Below, in pieces: positions 16,994-26,426 of a DNA stretch of 64,000 nt (its first letter is position 1; each line of letters begins with the position of its first letter). The translations under genes and the position numbers were made by a program. Source of the DNA: Myxococcales bacterium. GTDB lineage: Bacteria > Myxococcota_A > Polyangia > Haliangiales > Haliangiaceae. The notes beneath the pieces are model-generated. The model did not search any database, was not told the origin of the DNA, and saw nothing but the letters and a program-made list of their open reading frames with translations. The stretch is taken from positions 1,942,001 to 2,006,000 of the forward strand of contig JADJUW010000001.1 of assembly GCA_016716835.1 (NCBI GenBank). The letters are read 5' to 3'.

Positions 16994-17059
16994 CTAGTCC
17001 GGCAACAACGCCGGCGGCGTCACCGACAACGTCACGGTGCGGTTGACGTCAATTGCCTG
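16994..17059 (-). pseudogene. 3'-terminal fragment of a paralogue of the 896-aa carboxypeptidase-regulatory-like gene
   Basis: Read on the minus strand, about 21 codons plus stop (QAIDVNRTVTLSVTPPALLPD) match the last residues of the intact gene at 18493 with one amino-acid change (V for A). Identity stops abruptly at about 17060, 100 bp before the ATPase gene. So a tandem paralogue once stood here and lost nearly all its body, probably when the ATPase unit came in. Confidence 0.75.
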
Positions 17060-17157
17060 TGACCCCCGCTTTTCTGAAATTCAGCATGTCTTATGCGGAA
17101 TTTCATGAAATTATTCAAAGCCATATAAAATATGATAGTATTTGTTGCAGATTAGCC

Positions 17158-18306
17158 ATGAGCCTCTACGAGCGAACATTGCCGATTCGCGACCTTTTGA
17201 GTCGTAAGTCACTGTTTTTACTTGGCCCTCGGCAAACTGGGAAAAGTACCCTGCTGCGCCAGCAACTTCCGGAAGCGACCTACATCGATCTGCTCGAAGC
17301 CGACACCTTTCGAACGCTGGCGACGCGACCAGAATGGCTCCGTGAAGCACTGCCGCCGGGACAAACTCGCCTCATCATCGACGAGATTCAAAAAATGCCG
17401 GCCTTGCTCGATGAGGTTCAATTGCTCATCGATCGCAATGCCTCTTTGAGGGTTGTGCTAACCGGTTCAAGCGCCAGCAAATTGCGACGTGGTGGCACCA
17501 ATCTACTTGGCGGTCGCGCATGGGTGACGACGCTACATCCCCTGATTTTTGCCGAACTGCCCCAAGCCGATATCGTGCAACGCCTCACGCGCGGTGGCCT
17601 ACCGGCAATTTTTGACTCCCCTGACTACTATCAAGATCTCAAAGCTTACGTGGGGACCTACTTGCAAGAAGAAATCCGCGCCGAAGGCCTGGCGCGCTCT
17701 GTCGAGGGCTTCTCGCGCTTTCTCGAGGTGACCGGGCTATGCAGCGGCCAGCAGTTGAATTTCACCGCCGTTGCCAATGATGCCGGCGTCCCCGCGCGCA
17801 CGGTGCGCGAACATTATCAGATCTTGGTAGACACCTTAGTTGGCCATATGGTGCCGGCTTACCAACGGACGGTGAAGCGCAAGCCCGTGGCCACGGCGAA
17901 GTTCTATTTTTTTGATGTCGGCGTTGCCAACGCGCTCGCGCGCGTGCCGCAGATCGAAGCGCGGTCGGTCGCCTTTGGCACGGCGCTCGAGCATCAGCTA
18001 GCCATCGAGCTGCGGGCCTACTTGGACTATCGCAGGCGCGATGAACAACTTACCTATTGGCGAAGTCGCTCGGGTTTTGAGGTGGATTTCGTCATTGGCG
18101 ATAGCGTCGCCGTGGAGGTCAAGAGCAGCGCCCATGTCAGCGACAACGACTTGCGCGGGCTGCGCGCGTTGCGAGAAGAAGTTACCTTTAAGCGCGCCAT
18201 CGTCGTCGCTACGGAACGCGTGGCGAGGGTCACAGCTGACGGGATTGAAATTTTGCCGGTGGCTTCGTTTCTCGCCGCGCTTTGGCGTGACGAGATCATT
18301 AACTAG
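17158..18306 (+). CDS. AAA_14-DUF4143 ATPase
   Basis: 382 aa from the ATG at 17158 (MSLYERTLPI). Walker A is GPRQTGKST (about residue 23) and Walker B is LIIDEIQ (about residue 70), followed by the sensor-like VLTGSSASKL. The C-terminal DUF4143 part has LEHQLAIEL and FEVDFVIGDSVAVEVKS, a nuclease-like D-ExK pattern. Families of this type are common, patchily spread and often mobile; their role is not settled, with links to defence or toxin-like functions proposed. The upstream 70 bp are AT-rich. It is enclosed by two copies of a 142-bp element, which suggests arrival as a unit. Confidence 0.85.
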   Translation: MSLYERTLPIRDLLSRKSLFLLGPRQTGKSTLLRQQLPEATYIDLLEADTFRTLATRPEWLREALPPGQTRLIIDEIQKMPALLDEVQLLIDRNASLRVVLTGSSASKLRRGGTNLLGGRAWVTTLHPLIFAELPQADIVQRLTRGGLPAIFDSPDYYQDLKAYVGTYLQEEIRAEGLARSVEGFSRFLEVTGLCSGQQLNFTAVANDAGVPARTVREHYQILVDTLVGHMVPAYQRTVKRKPVATAKFYFFDVGVANALARVPQIEARSVAFGTALEHQLAIELRAYLDYRRRDEQLTYWRSRSGFEVDFVIGDSVAVEVKSSAHVSDNDLRGLRALREEVTFKRAIVVATERVARVTADGIEILPVASFLAALWRDEIIN

Positions 18307-18345
18307 CCGTGCTTGCTGTGGAGTTCGCGTGCCCTTAGGGCGCAA

Positions 18346-18487
18346 GGGTCACTCTCGGCCCGAAAATCCATCGATATTGCGAATAGTTAGCTACGCTACT
18401 GCGTGATCACGATCAAGCGAACGTGATCACGCAGCACCGGATCTAATATCTTGTAATTACAGCCCAATCGGGGGGCGAGAGTGACCC
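18346..18487. mobile_element. 142-bp MITE-like inverted-repeat element, copy 2
   Basis: About 95% identical to the copy at 16665 and in the same orientation, with the same 12-bp ends (GGGTCACTCTCG / CGAGAGTGACCC) and the same central hairpin. It lies 40 bp after the ATPase gene and 5 bp before the stop codon of the minus-strand surface protein gene. Confidence 0.75.
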
Positions 18488-18492
18488 TATGC

Positions 18493-21183
18493 TCAATCCG
18501 GCAGCAGCGCTGGCGGCGTCACCGACAACGTCACGGTGCGGTTGGCGTCGATTGCTTGCGTCTTGCAAAACACCGGCATGTCGTCGCCGTGGCGCTCGCC
18601 GTAGGCCATGGTGTCCATCGGCGCGAGGTCGATGGGGTATGGCATGGCGCATAGCGTGTACGTGCCGGCGGTGAGCTCGCCAAAGGTCTTGGCCTTGCCC
18701 ATGTAAATCGCAAACGATGAGTAGCCGCTTGGCAAATCGGCCGACATGCGGGCGAGGTCTGCACCGTTCTTGGCTGCGATGGTGCCGCCAATCAAATACA
18801 GCAGCGCGGCGCCGACCTTGCCCGAGGGCGCCGAGAGCTCGGCGGTAAGGGTCAGCGTGCCCTTGGCGACCTCGATATCGAGGGTGGCCGTGCCACCGCT
18901 CTTCACCGCGATGGTCTTGGAGAAAAACTGCATCCCAGTCATCGGCATGCCGAGCGCGGCGGAGACCTTGTACGTATCGGGCGCGAGCTTGTCGAAGCGG
19001 TAGGTGCCGTCCGGGCCCGAGGCGACGTTGAACATCGCGTCGGGCGCGGTGACGGACTGCGCGCTGACAAACACGTTTTCGGCCACCTTGCCGTCCTTGC
19101 GGACAATGCCGACTAGCGCGCCAAACGGCAAGATGTCGATGGTCAGCGCGCCTTCGCGCGGATCGCCGACGCGCAGCTCAATCGGCAGGCTGCGGCCGCG
19201 CTCGGCGTGTTCGGCGAGTATTGAGACCGACCCAAGCCCAACACCCGACACCGAAAATTCGCCCTTGTCGTTGGTGGTGGTGTCGCGCATGCCGCGCGTC
19301 ATCATGCCAAATTCGGCTTTGGCAGATGATCCCGAGCCAAACAGCGTGTTGCCGACAAAGACCGTGGCGCCCGGAACTGGCACGCCACCCTGAAGCACGC
19401 GGCCGCTAAGGCGCCGCCCGCGCGCGACCGTGATGGTGCCCAGATCGAGCGTCTTGCCAGCGACCAAGGTAGCGCCGACGATTTTCAAATCAAACGCGGT
19501 GCCGCGAAACTGCAGCTTGTAGTCGCGCGGCGTCAGGCCGCTGAGCTCGAACGCGCCGTCTTTGTTCGCAAACGCCTCGGTCGCCATGCCGAAGTCGACG
19601 CTAAATGGGCCCGGCGCGCTGCCATCGGCGAGCGCGAGCTTGCCCTTCACGGTTGCTTCGGGCGGCAAGACAACACGCACGTCCATGGTGCCAACCTCGA
19701 CGGTGATGCCCTCGCCAAAACCGCGCTCGCGACCAGCGTATTGACTGCGCACGGCGCGCACTTGGTAGCTGCCCGGCGCCAGCCCTGTCACCGAAAACCG
19801 GCCCGCGACGTCGGCGACTTCTCGCGTCGCGCCGCGGAGCTGCATCAGCTCAAAGCCGGCCGTGGTGCGCGTGGATAGATCGGGAAACACCGTGACCTGG
19901 GCGCCTTCAACCGGTTCACCTACGGTGTCGACGACGACCCCAGCAATCGCGCCGGTAACGCTCAAGGCGATTTTCAGATTGGCGACATCGCCGGCCGCGG
20001 TGTCAACGGCCTGCACGTCCGATGCACCGACATCCGCGATCGCCAACGCATTGTGGCGCCGGCGCGCAACGCTCTTAAAGACAAACGAGCCATCGGCGGC
20101 GGTATAGGCCTGCCGCGGCATCTCGAACATCGCGCCTTCGACATCCGCGGCAAGGCGAACGCGCGCGCCGGCGATAGGCGCATCACCACCGTCGACAACA
20201 ACGCCAGAAATTGTCGCGCCGGCTTGCAAGATCAACGCGACGCCGGTGACATCGTCGGACGCCACGGTAACCAATTGGCTGGTCGCGGGCGAGAACGCCT
20301 GATGACGCGCCATCAAGCGATAGCTGCCCGCCGGCATCGCGGGAAGCGTAAACTTCCCCGCCGCATCCGTGGCGACCGCGTCGTAGCGCTCATCGCCCTG
20401 CATGCCCCAATCCGACGCGCCGCTGTAGGTCACGCGCGCCTCGCTCACGGGCGCGCCGTCAGCGCTTACCACAGTGCCGCTAATCGACACGCCCTTGCCA
20501 AGTTGCACGCTGGCCTGCGCTAAGGCGCCCGTGACGCGCACCAACCGCGAACTGCGCGCATAGCCATTGGCCATCACGACCAATTGATACATGCCCTCAA
20601 CGACTGGCGTCACCGAGGCCTGGCCGCGCGCATCGGTGACCGCGGCCTGAACGTCGATATCGCGCAAGGAAATGTCGGCACCGGCAATCGCGACGCCGGT
20701 GGTATCGGTGACGGTGATTTCAAGCGTGCTCGCCGCGCGCAGCACCAGCGTGACTGGCTCGGTGGTCGCAGTGAGGCGCACGTTAACCGGACCGGCGACG
20801 CCCTGCGGGCTGCGGGCAACAACCTGATATTGCCGTGCCACAAGGCCCTCGAAAACAAACGAACCATCGTCTTCGGCCACCGCGGTTCGGGGCGGTTGGC
20901 TGCGCAAGGCGACGATGGCGCCGGGCACGGGCTGGTCGTCGGGCCCGCTCACGACGCGACCTTCGAGGCGCAAGGCGCCAAGAGGATCGTCCTCGAGCAG
21001 GAAGCGCTCCGCGTTTTGTGCGGCATCGCTCGCCGGCGCGGGCGCGCTCTGCTTGGCGGGCGCGGACGAAACCGGCGCCTGCTTGCTCGAGGTCGTTGGT
21101 GCTGCCGGACGCCCAAGAAACACCCATGCACCAATCGCGAGGATCAAGACAAGCGCACCACCAACCAATACCGTTCGATTCAT
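18493..21183 (-). CDS. membrane-anchored protein with multiple carboxypeptidase-regulatory-like (CarboxypepD_reg) domains
   Basis: 896 aa. An N-terminal hydrophobic anchor (residues 5-25) is followed by a Ser/Pro/Ala-rich stalk (about 27-60). Then come some eight or nine repeated beta-sandwich domains, each with a pattern like GxVVxxxGxPVxGAxVxV and a later DGxFxFxxLxxGxYxVxA. The domains bind no known substrate but are usual in cell-surface or secreted proteins of this phylum. No catalytic domain is visible. The final 21 residues occur again in a gene fragment at 16994, so it had a tandem paralogue. Probably extracytoplasmic and structural or adhesive. Confidence 0.82.
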   Translation of the reverse strand: MNRTVLVGGALVLILAIGAWVFLGRPAAPTTSSKQAPVSSAPAKQSAPAPASDAAQNAERFLLEDDPLGALRLEGRVVSGPDDQPVPGAIVALRSQPPRTAVAEDDGSFVFEGLVARQYQVVARSPQGVAGPVNVRLTATTEPVTLVLRAASTLEITVTDTTGVAIAGADISLRDIDVQAAVTDARGQASVTPVVEGMYQLVVMANGYARSSRLVRVTGALAQASVQLGKGVSISGTVVSADGAPVSEARVTYSGASDWGMQGDERYDAVATDAAGKFTLPAMPAGSYRLMARHQAFSPATSQLVTVASDDVTGVALILQAGATISGVVVDGGDAPIAGARVRLAADVEGAMFEMPRQAYTAADGSFVFKSVARRRHNALAIADVGASDVQAVDTAAGDVANLKIALSVTGAIAGVVVDTVGEPVEGAQVTVFPDLSTRTTAGFELMQLRGATREVADVAGRFSVTGLAPGSYQVRAVRSQYAGRERGFGEGITVEVGTMDVRVVLPPEATVKGKLALADGSAPGPFSVDFGMATEAFANKDGAFELSGLTPRDYKLQFRGTAFDLKIVGATLVAGKTLDLGTITVARGRRLSGRVLQGGVPVPGATVFVGNTLFGSGSSAKAEFGMMTRGMRDTTTNDKGEFSVSGVGLGSVSILAEHAERGRSLPIELRVGDPREGALTIDILPFGALVGIVRKDGKVAENVFVSAQSVTAPDAMFNVASGPDGTYRFDKLAPDTYKVSAALGMPMTGMQFFSKTIAVKSGGTATLDIEVAKGTLTLTAELSAPSGKVGAALLYLIGGTIAAKNGADLARMSADLPSGYSSFAIYMGKAKTFGELTAGTYTLCAMPYPIDLAPMDTMAYGERHGDDMPVFCKTQAIDANRTVTLSVTPPALLPD

Positions 21184-21399
21184 GGCGCGACCATAGTGAG
21201 ATTGGTCAGCGGTCGCAAATCGCCGCGGTGCTGGAAGGCATATTTTGCGACAGCCCGTCGCATAGCCGCCGCATAACGCACCGCGCTATGACGCGAATCA
21301 CGGAACTTTAAAGTTGGTGCGTGTAGCTTGTCCCCAGGCCCAATCGCGGGTTAAATCTGCCCACTGCCTTTTTGTCAGTATTCTTTAGGAGAACGATTC

Positions 21400-22374
21400 A
21401 TGAAAATTACCTCACTACTTTCACGCTCCACGCTGACCGGCGCCGCCCTGGTCTCGAGCCTCTCGCTGTTTTCGTGCGGCGGCGACAGCGGGCCGGATGT
21501 CCCCACCCCAACCGGCACCGTTTATGACTCGGTGATCGATGGCCTGCAGCTGCCAACCTCCGACAACAACTTTAAGGTGTTCGACTTCAACGACGACGGC
21601 GTCAATGACAACGTCCTCGCCAACGCGCTGGGCATCTTGGTGCAGTCGACCGGTCAGTCGATCGACGTCCTTGAGACGGCGACCAATGGCGCGATTCTGG
21701 AAGGCAGCTCGATCTATTTGGTCGCGTTCCAGACCCCAGACTTCACCACGGCCTCAGGCGCGGGCTTTACCCTTGCAACCGGCTCTAATCCCTCGCCAGC
21801 GCCTTGCACTGACCCAAATGAGCCTGCGACCTGTGGCCAGCACCTCGATGGTTCGGGCTCGTTTGATTCGGATGATGAGAGCGCCCAACTCGCTGGTAAA
21901 ATTGTGAGCGGCGTGTTCGAAGGCGGCGCCGATCAAGACATCACGCTTAATGTTGTGATTTCGATCGAAGCCGGCGTGGCAGTACCGATCCCGCTCAGCG
22001 GCGCGCGCGTCAAGCTCTCGGGTATATCGGCGACCGGCATCACCAGCGGCATCATCGGCGGCGTGCTGACTATCGAAGACCGCGACACCAAGACCTTCCC
22101 AGGCATTGTCGACACGCTGCAAGCGATTATCACGCGCGACTGCGAATCTTCTGACTTGCCAGACGACGCTCCAGATAAGGGCGTGCATTGCCATTGCACC
22201 AACGGCTCGACCGGCGCTTCGGTGTCGACGATCGCTGCCCCCACCGACGCATGCGTGGTCGAGCTGACCGCCGACCTGCAAGGCCTGCTCGAGACCATCA
22301 TCTCCGACGACATCGAAGGCGTTGGCTCGTCGGTGGCGCTCGGCTTTTCGACGGTTGAAGCCGCCATCAACTAA
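21400..22374 (+). CDS. lipoprotein of unknown function
   Basis: 324 aa with a strong ribosome binding site (TAGGAGA, 8 bp before the ATG). Signal peptide with lipobox LFSC (Cys about residue 26), followed by a Gly/Pro linker. The mature part is acidic with Asp/Asn-rich stretches (FDFNDDGVNDN) and ten or so Ile/Val-rich strands. Two Cys pairs occur (PCTDPNEPATC and CHC near residue 267). I do not recognise the family. It stands alone, upstream of the mannose genes and on the same strand. Confidence 0.75.
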   Translation: MKITSLLSRSTLTGAALVSSLSLFSCGGDSGPDVPTPTGTVYDSVIDGLQLPTSDNNFKVFDFNDDGVNDNVLANALGILVQSTGQSIDVLETATNGAILEGSSIYLVAFQTPDFTTASGAGFTLATGSNPSPAPCTDPNEPATCGQHLDGSGSFDSDDESAQLAGKIVSGVFEGGADQDITLNVVISIEAGVAVPIPLSGARVKLSGISATGITSGIIGGVLTIEDRDTKTFPGIVDTLQAIITRDCESSDLPDDAPDKGVHCHCTNGSTGASVSTIAAPTDACVVELTADLQGLLETIISDDIEGVGSSVALGFSTVEAAIN

Positions 22375-22426
22375 GGCGCGCGCGCATCCCATTGGCGCCT
22401 AAGCGCGCATGGTAAGCTGGCCACCC

Positions 22427-23515
22427 ATGCAACGGGTGGCCATTTTGTTAGCGGGCGGCGGTGGCGCCAGGCTTTGGCCCGCCAGCACGCCGGCGCACCC
22501 CAAGCAATTTTTGGCGCTGCATGGCGGCGCGTCGCTCTTGGCCAAGACCGCGGAGCGAGTCGCCCCCGCCGTGCACGAAATTTGCGTGGTGACGCCATCG
22601 GGATACGCCGAGGCCGTGGCGCGCGAGGTGCCGCGGGCGCGCGTAATCGTTGAGCCAAGCGCGCGCAACACGTTTGCCGCCGTCGCGCTCGCGGTAGCCG
22701 ACGTGCTGCACCAATCCCCCGAGGCCATCATCGGCATCTATCCTTCCGATCACGTGGTCACCGATGCGGTTGCCTTTGGTGACGTGGTCGCGAAGGCCTA
22801 CGACGTGGCGGCGGCGCTGGACGTCATCGCAACGATCGGCATTGAGCCCACAGGGCCACATACAGGCTTTGGCTATCTTGAATTGCGTGCCGGCTTGGCA
22901 GACGGCTCGCCGCAGGGCGCCGCCTTGGACATCGCGGCCTTTCGCGAAAAGCCGAGTCCACAGCAGGCACAAGCGTATGTGCTCGCTGGCAACACCTTGT
23001 GGAACAGCGGCATGTTCTTCGCGCGTGCGACGACGCTGTGGCGCGAGCTGGCGGCATGCAACCCTGATGCTGGTCCCGCGCTTGCCGCGCTTCGCGAGGC
23101 GTGCGCACGTACGCCGCGAACTGCCGACGATGAGGCGGCGCTGGCGGCGGCGTTCGCGGCGCTGCCGCATACGTCGCTAGACTATGCGGTCATGGAAAAG
23201 ACGGCGCACATCGTGGCCCTAGTCGGGCGTTTTGGCTGGAGCGATTTAGGCGCCTGGGACGCGGTGGCGGAGCTTTTGCCGCGCGACGACCACGGCAATG
23301 CGTCGCGTCACCCAGCGGTATTTCACGACGCGCACGACAACCTCGTGTATTGCGATCGCGAGCTCGAGGTGGCGTTGGTGGGCTGTCACGGCCTAATCGT
23401 GGCCTTGGTCGATCGCAAGCTGCTGGTCGCCAGCAAGGCGAGCGCGCAAGAGGTGCGCGCCGTGGCCGATGCGTTTGCCGGGTCGCGCGGCGCGCCGCGC
23501 GGTAAAGACGCCTGA
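22427..23515 (+). CDS. manC: mannose-1-phosphate guanylyltransferase
   Basis: 362 aa from the ATG at 22427 (MQRVAILLAGGGGARLWP); an in-frame ATG lies 18 bp upstream. The nucleotidyltransferase signature LAGGGGARLWP, PKQFL, YPSDH, GFGYLE, FREKPS and WNSGMF follow in order. It makes GDP-mannose from mannose-1-phosphate and GTP. It is the short form without the C-terminal isomerase domain. The phosphomannomutase gene starts 18 bp later, so the two give GDP-mannose from mannose-6-phosphate for glycans or O-antigen. Confidence 0.93.
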   Translation: MQRVAILLAGGGGARLWPASTPAHPKQFLALHGGASLLAKTAERVAPAVHEICVVTPSGYAEAVAREVPRARVIVEPSARNTFAAVALAVADVLHQSPEAIIGIYPSDHVVTDAVAFGDVVAKAYDVAAALDVIATIGIEPTGPHTGFGYLELRAGLADGSPQGAALDIAAFREKPSPQQAQAYVLAGNTLWNSGMFFARATTLWRELAACNPDAGPALAALREACARTPRTADDEAALAAAFAALPHTSLDYAVMEKTAHIVALVGRFGWSDLGAWDAVAELLPRDDHGNASRHPAVFHDAHDNLVYCDRELEVALVGCHGLIVALVDRKLLVASKASAQEVRAVADAFAGSRGAPRGKDA

Positions 23516-23533
23516 CGCGAAATATGACCCGCC

Positions 23534-24934
23534 ATGATAAACCCTCACGTTTTCAGGCAATACGACGTGCGCGGGCACGCCGCGCGCGATTTCGCCGATG
23601 CCGACGTGCAGGCGATGGGGCTCGCGTTTGCGCGCGTCATTGCCGCCGATCCGCGCGCCATCGCCGCGACAGGTAGGCCCGTGATCGTCATTGGTCGCGA
23701 CTGCCGTTCCAGCTCTCCGCGGTTGGCGGCCGCGTTTGCCAGGGGCGCGCTCGGCGCCTGTGACGTCATCGACGTCGGCGAGGTCGCGACGCCGCTAGTC
23801 TATTTTGCCGGCCATCACCTGCGCGCCGCGGCGGCCGTGATGATCACGGGGAGTCACAACCCTGCGGATGAGAATGGCTTTAAATTTGTCGCCTTTGGCG
23901 AGCCATTTTTCGACGCGCAGCTAACCGAACTTGCCGCGCAGACCGTGGCGCTTGCCGCGGCATCGACGCACGCACCTGCGGTCGGTCGGCAACGGGTGGT
24001 TGACCTTACCGACGCCTACCTTAGCAATGCGACCAGCTCGCTTCGTCTTGGACCGCGGCGTTGCAAGGTCGTGATCGACGGCGGCAATGGCATGGCGGGC
24101 CCGATCGCTGAAACGCTATACCGGCGCCTGGGTTTTGAGGTGGTCGGGCAGTTCATCGAACCCAACGGCGCATTTCCCAATCATCACCCAGATCCCAGCG
24201 TCGCCGAAAACTTGGAGGCGTTGATCGCGCGCGTGCGCGCTGAGGGAGCCGAGGTCGGGTTAGCGTTTGACGGCGATGGCGACCGCCTGGGCGTCGTCGA
24301 CAACACGGGCCGCATTCTGTGGGGCGACCAGCTGATGATTTTGCTCGGGCAGCAGTTATTGCGCGAGGTGCCCGGCGCCAGATTTATTGGCGAGGTGAAG
24401 TGCTCGCAAACCATGTTTGACGCGCTGACGGCGGCGGGCGGCCAGGTCGAGATGTGGGCGGTGGGGCATTCGCGCATCAAGCAGCGGATGCAACAAACCG
24501 GCGCCCACCTCGCGGGCGAGATGTCGGGCCACATATTTTTTGCGCACCGCTACCTCGGCTTTGACGATGGCGTGTATGCCGGCGCGCGCGTGCTCGAGAT
24601 GTTGTCGCAAGGTTCGGCATCGCTCGCGCAGCTCGCGGCGGCGCTGCCAACCACCTTCACCACCCCAGAGCTGCGGCTGCCTTGCGACGAGGCCGGTAAA
24701 TTCGCGCTCATCGCGCGCTGTCGCGACGCGCTCGCTAGCGACCCGGAGGTCACGGCCATCACGTCGATCGACGGCGTGCGCGCCAGCATCGATGGTGGAT
24801 GGCTCTTGTTGCGGGCGTCGAACACCGGCGCCTTCATCGTGATGCGCTGCGAGGCGGCCAGCGAGGCGCAGCTTGCACGGCTTACGGCGAAGGCTCATCG
24901 GCTGTTGCAAACGTGCGCTGCAGCAGCTCCTTGA
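23534..24934 (+). CDS. phosphomannomutase/phosphoglucomutase
   Basis: 466 aa, typical length of the AlgC/ManB alpha-D-phosphohexomutases. FRQYDVRG opens the protein. The phosphoserine loop is TGSHNP (about residue 107), the Mg site is DGDGDR (about residue 244), the sugar loop GEMSGHIFF (about residue 327), and the phosphate loop RASNTGAF lies near the end. It interconverts hexose-6- and hexose-1-phosphates. Its last 53 bp overlap the convergent Hsp70-like gene, which is unusually long for a convergent overlap. Confidence 0.93.
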   Translation: MINPHVFRQYDVRGHAARDFADADVQAMGLAFARVIAADPRAIAATGRPVIVIGRDCRSSSPRLAAAFARGALGACDVIDVGEVATPLVYFAGHHLRAAAAVMITGSHNPADENGFKFVAFGEPFFDAQLTELAAQTVALAAASTHAPAVGRQRVVDLTDAYLSNATSSLRLGPRRCKVVIDGGNGMAGPIAETLYRRLGFEVVGQFIEPNGAFPNHHPDPSVAENLEALIARVRAEGAEVGLAFDGDGDRLGVVDNTGRILWGDQLMILLGQQLLREVPGARFIGEVKCSQTMFDALTAAGGQVEMWAVGHSRIKQRMQQTGAHLAGEMSGHIFFAHRYLGFDDGVYAGARVLEMLSQGSASLAQLAAALPTTFTTPELRLPCDEAGKFALIARCRDALASDPEVTAITSIDGVRASIDGGWLLLRASNTGAFIVMRCEAASEAQLARLTAKAHRLLQTCAAAAP

Positions 24935-26426
24935 TCGCCACCCGATCGGAGACCATGTCCTGTACCGAGCGCAGCGGCACCCGGTCGCCCGAGAGCAAAT
25001 CGCGGGCGAGCAAGCGGAGCTGGCCGTCGATGTCTAAGGTGAGATCGACCAACAGCAAGGGCTTGGCGGTCGCGACGTCGGTGCTGAGATTGGCCAAATA
25101 GCGCCCGATGCAGCGCCCGTCGCTGTAAGCGTCGCCGGCCCACACCTCGAACACCACGTCGGGCTCGCCCTGGACGCCGGTGATGATGCGATTTTCCCGC
25201 CACGGCAAGCCAACATCGGACGCGATCATCCAGTGCGGCGCATCGCTGCCGGTCTTGAGCGCGATGGCCGACCCGGCGACTTCGATCACCGTGGGCGGTA
25301 CATCGTCAAACAGCCGCGCCGCCCCGATCACGGCCGCCTCGGCCGATGCCACGAGTTGCGGCTCCTTGCCAAAAAGCTGCGCCAGGCGCTCGGTGACGCC
25401 ACCCATGGTCGCAAAGCTGCCGCTTACCCACACCGCATCAATCGAATTAGCGGGCAACATCACCTGTGACAGCAAATCGCCGCAGGCCACGTCGAGGCGT
25501 CGCACTAAGGGCGCGGCCCAGAGCTGATACTCATCGCGGCGAATCATTCGGATCACGCCCGCCTCTCCGCCGCCGTGATCACCTCGCCGCGCATGGGCCG
25601 GCATGAACTGATTGAGCGCAACCTCGGTCTCGACCTCGGTAAGCAGAGCCAAACGTACGCGCTCCGCTTCGTCAAACAGGCGGGCGCGAGTCTGCCAATC
25701 GGCGCCCAGCGTGACGCCGTGGGCATGCAAGAGCTCGCGCGTTAGCTGATGCACCACCAGCTCGCTTTGCGCGGCGCCACATACATCTTCGCTGGCCACC
25801 GCGAGCACGTCGTAGCCGTCGCGGCTCACCCGCAGGATCGCGAAATCGGAGCGCGACGTGCCAAGGTCACACACGACGACGTGGCGTACCGCCGATGGTT
25901 CGTCGCCCGTAGCCACGGGTTGGGTCTCACACGCCAGCGCCAGCGCCATGCCCGCCGTCACCAAACGCACGGTGGTGAGTCCGACCGCGGCGGCACCCTC
26001 GACCAGCGCGCGCCGCCCGGCAGCGTCAAGCCACCACGGCACGACAAGAACCACCTCGCCCGGGCCGTCCTCGTCATAGTCCGGCGCGATCTGGGCCAGC
26101 TCTTTGATGTGATGAAACAGGCACGCCATGAGAAATGAGATCGGCGCGTTCTTGTTGCTCAGCGAGATCCGCAAATCGCCAACCCCTGCCGATTCAACGT
26201 CGAGGGTGCCATTGCCGCCAAACCAACGCTCGTCTTGGCCTTCGACCTGCCCCGCGCAAAAACCCAGCACATTGCCGACGCGCACCGCCTGCTCGCCGTC
26301 GCCAAACTCGACGAGGCTGGAGATCGTCGCGCCGGTGGGGGTGGTCAGCAAGGCAAATTCGCCATCCTGCTTGCGATACGCGACCCGCGCAAAGCGCGCG
26401 CCTAAATCGATCACCAGCGCGCTCAT
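24882..26426 (-). CDS. divergent Hsp70/DnaK-like ATPase-domain protein
   Basis: 514 aa, no signal peptide. The N-terminus ALVIDLGARFARVAY replaces the Hsp70 phosphate-1 loop (DLGTTNS), VVVCDLGTSRSDFAIL is the phosphate-2 loop, and VWVSGSFATMGGVTERL is the adenosine loop (about residue 347). A short beta-rich C-terminal part follows. The substrate-binding region is smaller than in DnaK, so it is a specialised member. It overlaps the PilZ/J-like gene by ATGA (4 bp) and is the last gene of an operon with prepilin peptidase. The J-like partner in the same operon suggests a dedicated chaperone pair. Confidence 0.78.
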   Translation of the reverse strand: MSALVIDLGARFARVAYRKQDGEFALLTTPTGATISSLVEFGDGEQAVRVGNVLGFCAGQVEGQDERWFGGNGTLDVESAGVGDLRISLSNKNAPISFLMACLFHHIKELAQIAPDYDEDGPGEVVLVVPWWLDAAGRRALVEGAAAVGLTTVRLVTAGMALALACETQPVATGDEPSAVRHVVVCDLGTSRSDFAILRVSRDGYDVLAVASEDVCGAAQSELVVHQLTRELLHAHGVTLGADWQTRARLFDEAERVRLALLTEVETEVALNQFMPAHARRGDHGGGEAGVIRMIRRDEYQLWAAPLVRRLDVACGDLLSQVMLPANSIDAVWVSGSFATMGGVTERLAQLFGKEPQLVASAEAAVIGAARLFDDVPPTVIEVAGSAIALKTGSDAPHWMIASDVGLPWRENRIITGVQGEPDVVFEVWAGDAYSDGRCIGRYLANLSTDVATAKPLLLVDLTLDIDGQLRLLARDLLSGDRVPLRSVQDMVSDRVAIKELLQRTFATADEPSP

